The notes under the pieces were generated by a model. That model had not been told where the DNA came from, ran no database searches, and was given only the letters and a program-made list of their open reading frames with translations. Shown here one piece after another: positions 1-8,329 of a DNA stretch of 64,000 nt (position 1 is its first letter; each line of letters begins with the position of its first letter). Origin of the DNA: Paramixta manurensis (GTDB lineage Bacteria; Pseudomonadota; Gammaproteobacteria; Enterobacterales; Enterobacteriaceae); assembly GCF_013285385.1 (NCBI RefSeq), contig NZ_CP054212.1, positions 1,798,001-1,862,000 on the forward strand, in the 5' to 3' direction. Both the position numbers and the translations under genes were made by a program.

Positions 1-824
1 TGATAATCAATTTTATTGATGATTATTTTAGCGTACTGGAACGGCGTTAGTGGTTAATCAATCCTGCCAGCGTTAACGCTAGCGTAGATTAAGCGTGACA
101 ACAAACTACCAAGACGAAATCCTCTTATCCTACTGTCATTTAAGCTTTTACTTTAGCTTTATCTGGCTAATTTCGCTTAAAATCATTGCAGTAAAATATC
201 GATAAACCACCAGAAATGTATTCCATCAAAAACATTGAATATTTATAAGAAAAATCCTATTCTTAGCCATAAAGGTTAAGCGATACGACAGTGTTCAGCA
301 TAGTGAAGGCATCAATACTAAATAATCTACCTTATCCTGGTGCTGGTCACGCAGATCGGCCGCGATGCAGCGTGAGATTAACGCCAAATAATTATCGGCA
401 GGGCGCGGAACAGGTTGATCTGTTAGTAAAATAAGGTGAACGAATTAAAAAATTACTCGTTGTAATTCGTTTTTTTAATTACCGCCGTCATTTTATCATA
501 ACGCCGGTCCGCGGTTATACGCAGCCTGTGCAGCTATGCCGGTTTCACCTTGGTTACGGTCTATGCATCGCTCCCGGCGTTATTATTAATACCTATAATT
601 GCATTGTTAAAAATCAGCCCGTTTAACAATGAAACTACACTATTTGGCGGGACAAAAGTTAGCCGATGTCGCATCAGAGTTTAAATGTTGGTGCTCAGTA
701 TCGGGAAGAGCGGGGCTGTTGAAGTACGTCATGGGTTTATTCGGCGTGCGGCAGACCGACGTCCGGTAAACCATCAAATCGGGATGATGTGTACAGCGTA
801 AACGAGGAAGTGCGACAGGGGAAT
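1..824. other. Intergenic stretch without intact gene
   Basis: No open frame here has a convincing start, ribosome site or recognisable product. The stretch is AT-rich with a GC-richer patch around 340-420 that may be a decayed coding fragment; I could not assign it. It contains one terminator-like hairpin (439-471). I saw no clear lux-box palindrome upstream of the LuxI-type gene that follows. Confidence 0.6.
439..477 (+). terminator. Terminator-like hairpin
   Basis: A 9-bp inverted repeat AACGAATTA / TAATTCGTT (439-447 and 463-471) runs straight into a T tract. The stem is AT-rich, so the terminator would be weak to moderate. It may end a transcript from a gene to the left of the window. 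Confidence 0.5.
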
Positions 825-827
825 ATG

Positions 828-1442
828 ATGAAAATTATCCAAACCCAGCTGAAGGATATGCCATCTTCGTTATTAGCTGAATTGGGCAGCTATCGCTATA
901 ACGTTTTTGCGCGTGGTGAAGGGTGGTCAATTCCATCGCGTTTAAGCACGCCGGGTCAAGAGTACGATCGTTTCGATCGTTCAGATGTCACCTGGCTGAT
1001 TGCCTGGAGCGCACAGGATGGAATTAGTGGCTGCGTGCGGCTAATGCACTGGCAAGAACCGCAGGGCATCGATGGGATTGGTGCTTCATTCGAGGATGAA
1101 GCCGTATGGGAAATGTCACGCTTTTCAGCACGACTAGAAGTCGATGAAGAGTTACCGCTCAATATCTTATGGCATGCGGTTCAATTAGCGGAAACCTCGG
1201 GGATTAAATATATCGTCAGTGCCGCTACTCCGATGTTGGAAAAGATGTTTGACCAGCATCAGGTGGCATTTGAGCCCTTATCACCGGGGTTAATCCAGTC
1301 GGAAGATAATTTATTTGCGGTAAAAATCCCGGTTGACCAACCTGAGCTGGCAAAAAAATATCGTGGCGCGCGCCGCTTTAGCCCGGAAGAGGTGCTGCCT
1401 TCATTAGGTGTATCGATCAACTGGCAGACGCGTGGTCGCTAA
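828..1442 (+). CDS. luxI: Acyl-homoserine-lactone synthase (LuxI family)
   Basis: Makes an N-acyl-homoserine lactone quorum signal from S-adenosylmethionine and an acyl-ACP in the cytoplasm. From the ATG at 828 (204 aa) the LuxI invariant residues are all present: Arg23, Phe27, Trp33, the acidic E45-x-D47-xx-D50 cluster, Arg71, Glu95 and Arg98. An AGGGG site at 817-821 favours the ATG at 828 (or 825) over the upstream GTG at 789. It ends back-to-back with glpM with no gap. No luxR-type gene lies in the window, although LuxI genes are usually paired with one. It occupies the place where E. coli has sdiA, an orphan AHL receptor. The acyl chain made cannot be read from the sequence. Confidence 0.88.
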   Translation: MKIIQTQLKDMPSSLLAELGSYRYNVFARGEGWSIPSRLSTPGQEYDRFDRSDVTWLIAWSAQDGISGCVRLMHWQEPQGIDGIGASFEDEAVWEMSRFSARLEVDEELPLNILWHAVQLAETSGIKYIVSAATPMLEKMFDQHQVAFEPLSPGLIQSEDNLFAVKIPVDQPELAKKYRGARRFSPEEVLPSLGVSINWQTRGR

Positions 1443-1778
1443 TTAATGCCATTTCGACCACAGAGAGATCAATAACCAGGCGGCGGCGACCCAGCAGAGC
1501 ACTGCACTGCCTAGTGCCCACGGGAGCCGCATTAAGCCAATCAAATACCAAAGTGATAACAGATAGATAAAGTAGGGAACAATCGCCCACATGCCAAAAA
1601 TAATCGTGGCGCGTAAGGCTTCAACATTACGTTCTGTGGCAACAATATAGTGGGCGATAAGTGCAAAGGTTGGAAACAGCGGTACTAGCCCGGCGATATA
1701 ATAATTACGCGTTTTTGCCAGTATCCCAATCAGTAAGACCACGGCGGCACCGAGCGCCGCTTTGAGAAGTAAGCCCAT
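1443..1778 (-). CDS. glpM: GlpM family membrane protein
   Basis: Small inner-membrane protein of 111 aa with about four hydrophobic helices. The N-terminal part (MGLLLKAALGA, then a NYYIAGLVPLFPTF stretch) is typical of the GlpM family, named from a Pseudomonas gene linked to glycerol metabolism and alginate; its molecular role is not established. The ATG at 1778 has an AGGA site upstream; a GTG seven codons earlier is less likely. It lies 67 bp downstream of yecF on the same strand and could be co-transcribed with it. Family assignment is from recognised sequence; function is open. Confidence 0.8.
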   Translation of the reverse strand: MGLLLKAALGAAVVLLIGILAKTRNYYIAGLVPLFPTFALIAHYIVATERNVEALRATIIFGMWAIVPYFIYLLSLWYLIGLMRLPWALGSAVLCWVAAAWLLISLWSKWH

Positions 1779-1845
1779 TGTCCATATCCTAAAAAACACC
1801 CAAGATGAGTGAAATGATACGGAAAATCAATGGGCTTGCATGAGG

Positions 1846-2070
1846 TTATTGGCGGTAAGCGAACTTAATCTGTTTGATGGTGTTACTAAAGACTTCCGCC
1901 TGTTGCGTATCTTCGAGTTGCGCCACGAAACGCTCCATATTAATGATAACTTTCCCGGCATCGGCCTGACCCATGCCTTTCAACATCAATGTGATCATTG
2001 CTTTCAGGCAGGCGACTTCATTCGCCAGCGCCTGGGTGTGTTCAGAAGTAGAAAAGTCGATTTGACTCAT
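1846..2070 (-). CDS. yecF: DUF2594 family protein YecF
   Basis: Cytoplasmic protein of 74 aa, the same length as E. coli YecF and clearly homologous along its length (a LKAM-TLMLKGMGQADAGK core and an IKQIKFAYRQ C terminus). No function is established for the family. The start at 2070 is supported by a GGAG site at 2077-2080; an upstream in-frame start adds 14 unconserved residues and was not used. It is transcribed away from uvrY, as in E. coli, where yecF lies between sdiA and uvrY. Here the sdiA position is taken by glpM and a LuxI-type synthase gene. Confidence 0.88.
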   Translation of the reverse strand: MSQIDFSTSEHTQALANEVACLKAMITLMLKGMGQADAGKVIINMERFVAQLEDTQQAEVFSNTIKQIKFAYRQ

Positions 2071-2112
2071 AACGGTCTCCTTGATGACTTTTTGCAAGCG
2101 CTCGATCAACAA

Positions 2113-2575
2113 AAATCGGGCAAATGAAACAGCGTCCAGTATATCATAAAATTTATGATGCTTTTCGAGGCTATCAGGATAGCGGGGGAGGAGTAGAGGC
2201 CGCCGCCTGGCGTTTTAAGAGGATGAAAAACGAAAAGCCGTTTCAAAAAATTAGTCTGTCGGCCTGGTTTTGATTAATGGTGCTCATAAAAGCTATTACA
2301 TTTAGTTTTATTTTATTTGATTGTTTTTTCAGTGATTTTATAATTTACATTCAGCGAAGTCTGCCAGGATAATAAAATTAATCTTGAAGCATTGGGCGAT
2401 AAATTGCTAAAAAGTTATTAATTTTCTCATTTTATTATTGCTTTGTGTGAACAAAAAAAAGCACTCTCCCCGCGCGATGATTTATGTTCAAACCGCAGCA
2501 AAAAAAGGGTAACATCAGCGGTATGAATTAATCCGTTGCACTTTTCGACTTTGACCATTCTGGAGAAATCCTCTT
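2113..2575. promoter_or_regulatory. Divergent yecF/uvrY intergenic region
   Basis: About 460 bp between divergently read yecF and uvrY, very AT-rich between 2280 and 2450. It must hold the uvrY promoter and leader, and probably the yecF promoter. A GGAG at 2562-2565 lies ten bases before the UUG start of uvrY, a suboptimal arrangement. I could not assign a promoter with confidence and see no small gene. Confidence 0.5.
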
Positions 2576-3235
2576 TTGATTAGCATTCTCCTTGTTGACG
2601 ACCACGAATTGGTACGCGCCGGCATTCGTCGCATACTGGAAGATATCAAAGGCATTCATGTTGTCGGTGAGGCCAACTGCGGTGAAGATGCGGTCAAATG
2701 GTGTCGCGCCAACAATGTTGACGTGGTGTTAATGGATATGAATATGCCGGGTATCGGTGGTTTAGAAGCAACGCGTAAAATTGTGCGCTTCAACCCGGAT
2801 ATTAAAATTATTATGCTGACCATTCATACTGAAAATCCGTTACCGGCGAAAGTGATGCAGGCAGGGGCTTCGGGGTATCTGAGCAAAGGCGCCGCGCCGC
2901 AAGAGGTGGTGAGTGCAATCCGTTCCGTGAATGCCGGTCAGCGTTATATCGCGTCCGACATTGCTCAGCAAATGGCGTTAAGTCAGATAGAGCCACAAAA
3001 AGCCGAGTCGCCGTTTAGCTGTTTGTCGGAACGAGAATTGCAGATTATGCTAATGATCACCCGCGGGCAAAAGGTGACAGATATCTCTGAACAACTGAAC
3101 CTGAGCCCGAAAACTGTTAACAGCTATCGTTACCGTATGTTTAGCAAATTGAATATCAGCGGTGATGTAGAGTTAACGCATTTGGCCATCCGTCATGGCT
3201 TATTTAATGCGGAGTCGTTGATCGGTAGTGAGTGA
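2576..3235 (+). CDS. uvrY: Response regulator UvrY (BarA/UvrY system)
   Basis: NarL/FixJ-type response regulator of 219 aa. An N-terminal receiver domain carries the acidic pocket (Asp8, Asp9), phosphoacceptor Asp54 (VVLMDMNMPG) and Lys104 region, followed by a LuxR-type HTH from about 145 (LSERELQIM, LSPKTVNSYRYRMFSKLNI). Orthologue of E. coli UvrY and GacA, which the BarA sensor phosphorylates and which activates the CsrA-sequestering small RNAs. Translation starts at UUG (2576-2578) with a distant GGAG; the E. coli gene also uses UUG, known to limit expression. The 3' end overlaps uvrC by 8 bp, so the two are co-transcribed. Confidence 0.97.
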   Translation: MISILLVDDHELVRAGIRRILEDIKGIHVVGEANCGEDAVKWCRANNVDVVLMDMNMPGIGGLEATRKIVRFNPDIKIIMLTIHTENPLPAKVMQAGASGYLSKGAAPQEVVSAIRSVNAGQRYIASDIAQQMALSQIEPQKAESPFSCLSERELQIMLMITRGQKVTDISEQLNLSPKTVNSYRYRMFSKLNISGDVELTHLAIRHGLFNAESLIGSE

Positions 3236-5060
3236 AGTCTTTGATGCAAAATCCTTTCTGAAAACTGTCACCAGCCAGCCCGGTGTGTACCGAATGTATG
3301 ATGCTGGCGGGACGGTTATCTATGTTGGTAAAGCGAAAGATCTTAAAAAGCGTTTAACCAGTTATTTTCGTAGTAATGTCGCCAGCCGCAAAACCGAAGC
3401 GCTAGTAACGAATATTCGACAAATTGACGTTACGGTTACGCATACAGAAACCGAAGCGCTGTTGCTCGAGCACAACTACATTAAACTCTATCAGCCGCGC
3501 TACAACGTCTTGTTGCGTGATGATAAGTCCTACCCGTTTATCTTCCTCAGCGCTGATACACATCCCCGTCTGGCGATGCAACGTGGCGCAAAACACGCGA
3601 AAGGCGAGTACTTCGGCCCATTCCCTAATGGCTATGCAGTGCGTGAGACTCTGGCACTGTTGCAGAAGGTGTTTCCGGTACGGCAATGTGAAAATAGCGT
3701 GTACCGCAACCGCTCGCGCCCATGCTTACAATATCAAATCGGTCGTTGCCTCGGCCCGTGCGTCGCCGGGTTGGTCAGTGAAGAGGAGTATGCGCAGCAA
3801 ATCGAATATGTGCGTTTATTCTTGTCCGGCAAAGATGATCAGGTTCTCAACTTGCTGGTGAGCCGCATGGAGGCCGCCAGCGCCGCGCTACGCTTTGAAG
3901 AAGCCGCGCGGTTGCGAGACCAGATATTGGCGGTACGTCGTGTGACGGAAAAACAGTTTGTCTCTAATCAGGGGGACGATCTGGATGTTATTGGCGTCGC
4001 GTTTGATGCCGGCATGGCGTGTTTGCATGTGCTGTTTATTCGTCAGGGGAAAGTCTTAGGCAGCCGCAGCTATTTCCCGAAAATACCGGGCGGGACTGAG
4101 TTGGCGGAAGTAGTACAAACCTTCGTCGGGCAGTTCTATCTACAGGGGAGTGACGCCCGCACGTTACCTGCGGAAATATTGCTGGATTTCGCGCTGCCAG
4201 AGCGTGAATTGCTGGCTGAATCGCTGACTGAGCTAGCCGGACGGCGTGTGAATGTGCAAAGCAAACCTCGCGGCGACCGGGCGCGTTATCTGAAACTGGC
4301 GCGCACCAATGCTGCCACGGCGCTGGTAACGCGTTTGGCGCAGCAGTCAACAATACATCAACGTATGGCGGCGCTGGCTGAAACGCTCGACCTGCCAGCG
4401 ATAAAGCGTATGGAGTGTTTCGATATTAGCCACACCATGGGCGAGCAAACGGTCGCATCCTGCGTCGTGTTTGATGCAAACGGCCCGCTGCGGGCGGAGT
4501 ACCGTCGCTACAATATTACCGGCATCACCCCTGGCGATGATTACGCGGCAATGAATCAGGTATTACGTCGTCGGTACAGTAAAGCGTTAGAGCCGGGTAA
4601 AGTGCCGGACATTATTTTTATCGACGGTGGAAAGGGGCAACTGGCGCAAGCAAAAAATGTGTTTGCTGAACTCGACGTGTCATGGGACAAGGATCATCCT
4701 CTGTTATTAGGCATCGCAAAAGGGAGCGATCGTAAAGCGGGTCTGGAGACATTGTTTTTTGAACCGGAAGGGGAAGGGTTCTCACTGCCGCCGGACTCTC
4801 CAGCGCTGCATGTGATTCAGCATATTCGTGACGACTCTCACAATCATGCAATTACGGGTCATCGTAGCAAAAGAGCCAAAGTGAAAAATACCAGCGCGTT
4901 GGAAACTATCGAAGGAATCGGCCCGAAACGTAGGCAACAGCTACTCAAATACATGGGAGGGCTGCAGCCGCTGATGCGTGCGACTGTTGAGGAAATAGCC
5001 AATGTGCCCGGTATTTCCCATGCCTTGGCGGAGAAAATCTTCCATTCGCTGAAACACTAG
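3228..5060 (+). CDS. uvrC: Excinuclease ABC subunit C
   Basis: Nucleotide excision repair endonuclease that cuts both sides of a lesion in the UvrB-DNA complex. Full length at 610 aa, matching E. coli UvrC. The GIY-YIG nuclease domain is at about 15-95 (PGVYRMYD, then VIYVGKAKDLKKR), with the cysteine-rich part near 150-180, the UvrB-binding (UVR) motif near 205-240, the RNase H-like second nuclease domain from about 250, and C-terminal helix-hairpin-helix repeats (ETIEGIGPKRR, VPGISHALAEKI). It starts with GTG inside the last codons of uvrY. Conserved uvrY-uvrC-pgsA order. Confidence 0.97.
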   Translation: MSEVFDAKSFLKTVTSQPGVYRMYDAGGTVIYVGKAKDLKKRLTSYFRSNVASRKTEALVTNIRQIDVTVTHTETEALLLEHNYIKLYQPRYNVLLRDDKSYPFIFLSADTHPRLAMQRGAKHAKGEYFGPFPNGYAVRETLALLQKVFPVRQCENSVYRNRSRPCLQYQIGRCLGPCVAGLVSEEEYAQQIEYVRLFLSGKDDQVLNLLVSRMEAASAALRFEEAARLRDQILAVRRVTEKQFVSNQGDDLDVIGVAFDAGMACLHVLFIRQGKVLGSRSYFPKIPGGTELAEVVQTFVGQFYLQGSDARTLPAEILLDFALPERELLAESLTELAGRRVNVQSKPRGDRARYLKLARTNAATALVTRLAQQSTIHQRMAALAETLDLPAIKRMECFDISHTMGEQTVASCVVFDANGPLRAEYRRYNITGITPGDDYAAMNQVLRRRYSKALEPGKVPDIIFIDGGKGQLAQAKNVFAELDVSWDKDHPLLLGIAKGSDRKAGLETLFFEPEGEGFSLPPDSPALHVIQHIRDDSHNHAITGHRSKRAKVKNTSALETIEGIGPKRRQQLLKYMGGLQPLMRATVEEIANVPGISHALAEKIFHSLKH

Positions 5061-5131
5061 CATTGAAACCCCGTCGTCAATGTAGCAACATACGGGTAAA
5101 TTCCACTCCAGCCAAATAGTTAGCGTAGCAT

Positions 5132-5680
5132 ATGCAATTTAACATACCGACGTGGCTCACCGTATTTCGTGTTTTCCTTATTCCGTTCTTTGTGCTGGCG
5201 TTTTATCTGCCATTTCAATGGGCTCCGTTAGTTTGCGCCCTGATTTTTGTTGTGGCGGCGGTTACCGATTGGTTTGATGGGTTTTTAGCCCGTCGCTGGA
5301 AGCAGACCACGCGTTTTGGCGCGTTTCTTGATCCGGTGGCGGATAAAGTGATGGTCGCGATGGCTCTGGTGCTGGTGGCGGAACATTTTCACTCGTGGTG
5401 GATCACTTTACCTGCAGCAACGATGATTGCGCGTGAAATCATTATTTCCGCGCTGCGTGAGTGGATGGCGGAAATTGGTAAGCGCAGTAGTGTAGCCGTT
5501 TCCTGGATTGGGAAAGTGAAAACGACAGCACAGATGTTTGCGCTATTTGCCTTACTCTGGCGTCCGGACCAGTTGGTTGAAGGAATTGGTGTCATCGCGC
5601 TATATATTGCTGCGGTCTTAACGTTCTGGTCAATGTTCCAATATCTCAGTGCGGCACGCGGCGATTTGTTTGAAGGGTGA
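5132..5680 (+). CDS. pgsA: CDP-diacylglycerol--glycerol-3-phosphate 3-phosphatidyltransferase
   Basis: Inner-membrane enzyme making phosphatidylglycerol phosphate, the committed step to phosphatidylglycerol and cardiolipin. 182 aa, the usual length. The CDP-alcohol phosphotransferase signature is complete near residues 46-72 (DG-x2-AR-x8-G-x3-D-x3-D: DGFLAR, then RFGAFLDPVADK). Several hydrophobic helices follow. It lies 71 bp after uvrC and before the tRNA operon, the conserved enterobacterial order. Confidence 0.97.
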   Translation: MQFNIPTWLTVFRVFLIPFFVLAFYLPFQWAPLVCALIFVVAAVTDWFDGFLARRWKQTTRFGAFLDPVADKVMVAMALVLVAEHFHSWWITLPAATMIAREIIISALREWMAEIGKRSSVAVSWIGKVKTTAQMFALFALLWRPDQLVEGIGVIALYIAAVLTFWSMFQYLSAARGDLFEG

Positions 5681-5730
5681 TCGATACGATTTAAAAAGCA
5701 GCAAACGGACGCGTGGCATGGATAATTTTA

Positions 5731-5758
5731 TTGACTCATTGCCACAGGTCAGTAGAAT
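5731..5758 (+). promoter_or_regulatory. Promoter of the glyW-cysT-leuZ tRNA operon
   Basis: TTGACT (-35, 5731-5736), a 16-bp spacer and TAGAAT (-10, 5753-5758) lie about 70 bp upstream of the first tRNA. This is a near-consensus sigma-70 promoter at the expected place for this stable-RNA operon. Confidence 0.8.
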
Positions 5759-5829
5759 GCAACGCATCGAACGGCGGTACAGACGCCAGAAGATAAAGTA
5801 AATCAGCAAGTTGGTTATTTGTTGATGAT

Positions 5830-5905
<76 letters not shown>

Positions 5906-5961
5906 AATTTGTTATCAGCCAGTATGCTGGTAACCGCCTGAAAAGGCGATAGCAAGACAAA

Positions 5962-6035
5962 GGCGCGTTGGCAGAGTGGCCATGCAGCGGATTGCAAATC
6001 CGTCAACCTCGGTTCGACTCCGGGACGCGCCTCCA
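5962..6035 (+). tRNA. cysT: tRNA-Cys (GCA)
   Basis: 74-nt tRNA with encoded CCA. Acceptor stem GGCGCGT/ACGCGCC; anticodon GCA inside the loop of a CGGAT/ATCCG stem. Its position between glyW and leuZ matches E. coli. Confidence 0.97.
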
Positions 6036-6039
6036 CTTT

Positions 6040-6126
6040 GCCCAGGTGGTGAAATCGGTAGACACAAGGGATTTAAAATCCCTCGGCTGTATGGCTGTGC
6101 GGGTTCAAGTCCCGCCCTGGGCACCA
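6040..6126 (+). tRNA. leuZ: tRNA-Leu (TAA)
   Basis: 87-nt class II tRNA with a long variable arm and encoded CCA. Anticodon TAA at 6074-6076 in an AGGGA/TCCCT stem. Only four bases separate it from tRNA-Cys. tRNA 3' ends are common integration sites, but no second copy of this 3' end is seen at the far end of the tail cluster. Confidence 0.98.
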
Positions 6127-6167
6127 ATCAAAATATCGAATTAAAACAAGCAATAAGCAGCAATGTC

Positions 6168-6192
6168 GTAACCGCCTTTGGGCGGTTTTTTC
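6168..6192 (+). terminator. Rho-independent terminator of the tRNA operon
   Basis: A short GC-rich hairpin (ACCGCC-TTT-GGGCGGT) followed by a T tract, about 45 bp after leuZ. Confidence 0.85.
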
Positions 6193-6523
6193 GTTCCGAA
6201 AATCACCTTGCCTAGCATCATATCTAACTATTACGATTTATCATTGTCGGGCTCCCGCGCTGGCAAGGCGAAGTGATGGAATGCGTGACGTTGTTAGCTG
6301 ACAACGCTGGATTGATCCTGCGTCAGTAATACTCTCTCGACTCATTCACCATCGGTCATTTCTCCGTCTTTCCGGAGTGTCAGAACATTTAGCTGAACGA
6401 CTACCGCAAGGTTTTCAGGATGTCGTCATCAGTAAATTTAGTTAAAGCTAACATTCATTGCAAGTATTTTGTTCGTAAAAACGAACAAAGTGAGCGTATC
6501 AGTTCCAACCTCTTGAAAATAAA
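6193..6523. other. Spacer between tRNA operon and tail-cluster repressor
   Basis: About 330 bp with no intact gene. Short open stretches exist but give no recognisable protein. It holds an inverted repeat TTAG-N6-CTAA at 6438-6451 that recurs on the other side of the repressor gene. No integrase gene or remnant was recognised here, where one would be expected for a tRNA-integrated prophage. Confidence 0.6.
6438..6451. promoter_or_regulatory. Inverted repeat TTAG-N6-CTAA (possible operator)
   Basis: Half-sites TTAG (6438-6441) and CTAA (6448-6451) separated by six bases. The same half-sites and spacing recur, extended to GTTAG-N6-CTAAC, at 6967-6982 upstream of the repressor. The two may be binding sites for the XRE repressor encoded between them; this is inference from symmetry and position. 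Confidence 0.4.
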
Positions 6524-6916
6524 CTAACTATTGTTTTCTTTACGTGCAGAGAGTAACTCTTCGAATAAGCGATTGAAACTGTCAACTTTTTCCCGTAGCT
6601 CATCCAGATGGCGCAATTTTTCCGACTCAGGTAGGGCAGAGAAGAGAGCGAGTAACTCTGTTTCTCGCTCATCCACATCCTGCGGGGCTGCCTGCGGTGT
6701 AGCGGGCGCCAGCGTATCGTCACCATATAAAATCCAGGCGGGCGAGCACTGTAGTGCGTTACTCAGGGTAAAAAGATTCTTGCCGCCCGGCTCACTGTCG
6801 CCAGTCTCCCATTGTGAGATGGTCACATGAGCGACTCCGACACGTTGTGCCAGTGCGCGTTGGCTTAGCTTAAACTCTTTCCTGCGCGCTCTAATGCGCT
6901 CGCCGAACTGTTGCAT
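6524..6916 (-). CDS. XRE-family repressor of the tail cluster
   Basis: 130-aa DNA-binding protein with an N-terminal helix-turn-helix at about 8-65 (RRKEFKLSQRALAQRVGVAH then TISQWETG) and a polar, helical C terminus of about 60 residues. It is read away from the late genes, as phage repressors are. There is no S24/LexA-type peptidase domain, so RecA-stimulated self-cleavage is not expected; release must work another way, for example by an antirepressor or host factor. Palindromes TTAG-N6-CTAA lie on both sides of the gene. Repressor role inferred from position and fold. Confidence 0.8.
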   Translation of the reverse strand: MQQFGERIRARRKEFKLSQRALAQRVGVAHVTISQWETGDSEPGGKNLFTLSNALQCSPAWILYGDDTLAPATPQAAPQDVDERETELLALFSALPESEKLRHLDELREKVDSFNRLFEELLSARKENNS

Positions 6917-6966
6917 AGACGGGTTAGCCTGATTTTCCTTTGTTTGACGACCTAAGGCATGCTGTT

Positions 6967-6982
6967 GTTAGCCAAATCTAAC
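6967..6982. promoter_or_regulatory. Inverted repeat GTTAG-N6-CTAAC (possible operator)
   Basis: Perfect 5-6-5 inverted repeat about 50 bp upstream of the repressor start, in the space between the repressor and the rightward genes. It shares half-sites and spacing with the repeat at 6438-6451. Good candidate for repressor binding; not proven. Confidence 0.5.
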
Positions 6983-7161
6983 ATAAGCGATGGCGATATG
7001 GCAGCGCTATCCATATGCGCACGATGATAACCGCTATTACTATAAAGATAACCGGGAATAAACGAGGATTACGAAATACTACGCAAAAAAATTTTTTCTA
7101 CCGTTAACTCAGTGCTGGCGCTGTTTTTTAAACCCAAATAAACACCATGGTAAAAAAAGGA

Positions 7162-7190
7162 TTGACGAGGCTGAAGTGCTGAGCCAATAT
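7162..7190 (+). promoter_or_regulatory. Late-type promoter, copy A
   Basis: TTGACG (7162-7167), 17-bp spacer, CAATAT (7185-7190). The block from 7176 to 7205, covering the end of the spacer, the -10 and the start region, matches the block at 8839-8868 at 27 of 30 positions. A terminator follows about 40 bp later, as in lambdoid pR'-tR' modules where an antiterminator loads near the promoter. Confidence 0.7.
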
Positions 7191-7235
7191 TTTTCCATAA
7201 GCTGAAAAATGTAAAGTGATAATAACTTCTCAACT

Positions 7236-7257
7236 GCCGCCACCGGGCGGTTTTTTT
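7236..7257 (+). terminator. Terminator after promoter A
   Basis: Hairpin CCGCC-ACCG-GGCGG (7237-7250) followed by seven T. It would stop transcripts from promoter A after some 60 nt unless they are antiterminated; the 171-aa gene lies beyond it. Confidence 0.85.
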
Positions 7258-7423
7258 ATTTCTACCTCCCTTGGTTCTGTCTCTTTTTCGGGCGCTGATT
7301 TTCAGTGCTGCATAAGTTTTTTTGCTTTTTTACCCAGGGAATTATAGCTACGCCTTTTATTTATGCGGCGTAGAGAAATAAAAACTGTAATTTTCATCTC
7401 ACGCTGTATGGAGAAAAAAAGCC

Positions 7424-7939
7424 ATGGTAATAACCGATATTATTTATCCGCAGAATCGTAGCGCGCAAGATGACGGCCGCGATTATACCGCATTAATTAT
7501 TTGGCGTATGAATGCAGGCGCCCGTGCCCGGACACGCTCCGCATGGATGCCACCGCCGGAGCCGATCAAGGTCAGCGAGCCGGTTTGCCTTCCACTCACC
7601 GAGCCGCGCGAGAACGAAAATCAGCAAGCGCCCCAGCCGTCAGCGCCGAAAAATAGCGTTGGGCACGGCGATTTTCCTGCGTGTAACTTGGTGAGCGTAA
7701 TGTTGGGAAGAACCCTGAGCTATTACGGCATTATGGCTGCTTTAGATAAGCATTTCCCAGAGCACGGTCTAACCATGCATCAGCTACGCTCGCGGGTACA
7801 ACGTATGTGTTTGTCGCCGCATATCCAGATTGATCGACATGCCACACCGACGCCGGAATTTACGCTCTATCAGGTGGATAGAGCCTACTATCTCAGTAGT
7901 GAAAATAGCCAGAAAACGGTCACTGCCCGCAGTAACTAA
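7424..7939 (+). CDS. Unrecognised control-region protein, 171 aa
   Basis: First rightward gene of the cluster, with GGAG ten bases before ATG. I do not recognise a family. The N-terminal 40 residues are mixed, residues 45-90 are Pro/Glu/Gln-rich and probably disordered, and residues 95-150 look like a compact folded domain (LSYYGIMAALDKHF, then LRSRVQRMC) that might bind nucleic acid. It sits between a repressor and a Q-type antiterminator, so a regulatory role such as activator or antirepressor is plausible but not shown. Confidence 0.6.
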   Translation: MVITDIIYPQNRSAQDDGRDYTALIIWRMNAGARARTRSAWMPPPEPIKVSEPVCLPLTEPRENENQQAPQPSAPKNSVGHGDFPACNLVSVMLGRTLSYYGIMAALDKHFPEHGLTMHQLRSRVQRMCLSPHIQIDRHATPTPEFTLYQVDRAYYLSSENSQKTVTARSN

Positions 7940-8077
7940 CACCTCGTGAAGTCAGCGCCTAACCGTAACGATAAAAACGATTTTAGCAATATTTGAAAAA
8001 CATACTGGAAATATATACAGTATTTTGCTGTAATAACCTGGAGGCGAAGATAACAGGAACGGGCGGCGGAGGTTTTA

Positions 8078-8269
8078 GTGGCTGATTTTAAAGACATTGA
8101 TGAAACACTACCTTCTGATGGTCGGGTTCTTGTGAAGTTCCACAATGGGCGTGTGGTTAGCGTACGTATCATCAGAGATGATGAACATATCGCCTCATTT
8201 CGTGCGTTAATAGAGCTTGCCGGGCAGGCGGGCTATCAGATATTCACCCCCGAGGGGAAACCGCTTTAA
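8078..8269 (+). CDS. Small phage-type protein, 63 aa
   Basis: Starts at GTG with a good GGAGG six bases upstream. The product is small and acidic to neutral with alternating hydrophobic positions (GRVLVKFHNGRVVSVRI) that suggest a beta-rich fold; no family recognised. It lies 60 bp before the antiterminator gene and is probably in the same transcript. Short, so some risk of a chance frame, but the ribosome site and protein-like composition support it. Confidence 0.55.
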   Translation: MADFKDIDETLPSDGRVLVKFHNGRVVSVRIIRDDEHIASFRALIELAGQAGYQIFTPEGKPL

Positions 8270-8329
8270 AGCAGGACTGGCCTGAACAGCCAGAGCTGAA
8301 TGACTGCTGCGCTAACTGGAGGAAACCTG

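Noticed and set aside
7015..7107. Possible short cro-like frame right of the repressor
   Set aside because: Only about 30 codons, no ribosome site and no HTH pattern.
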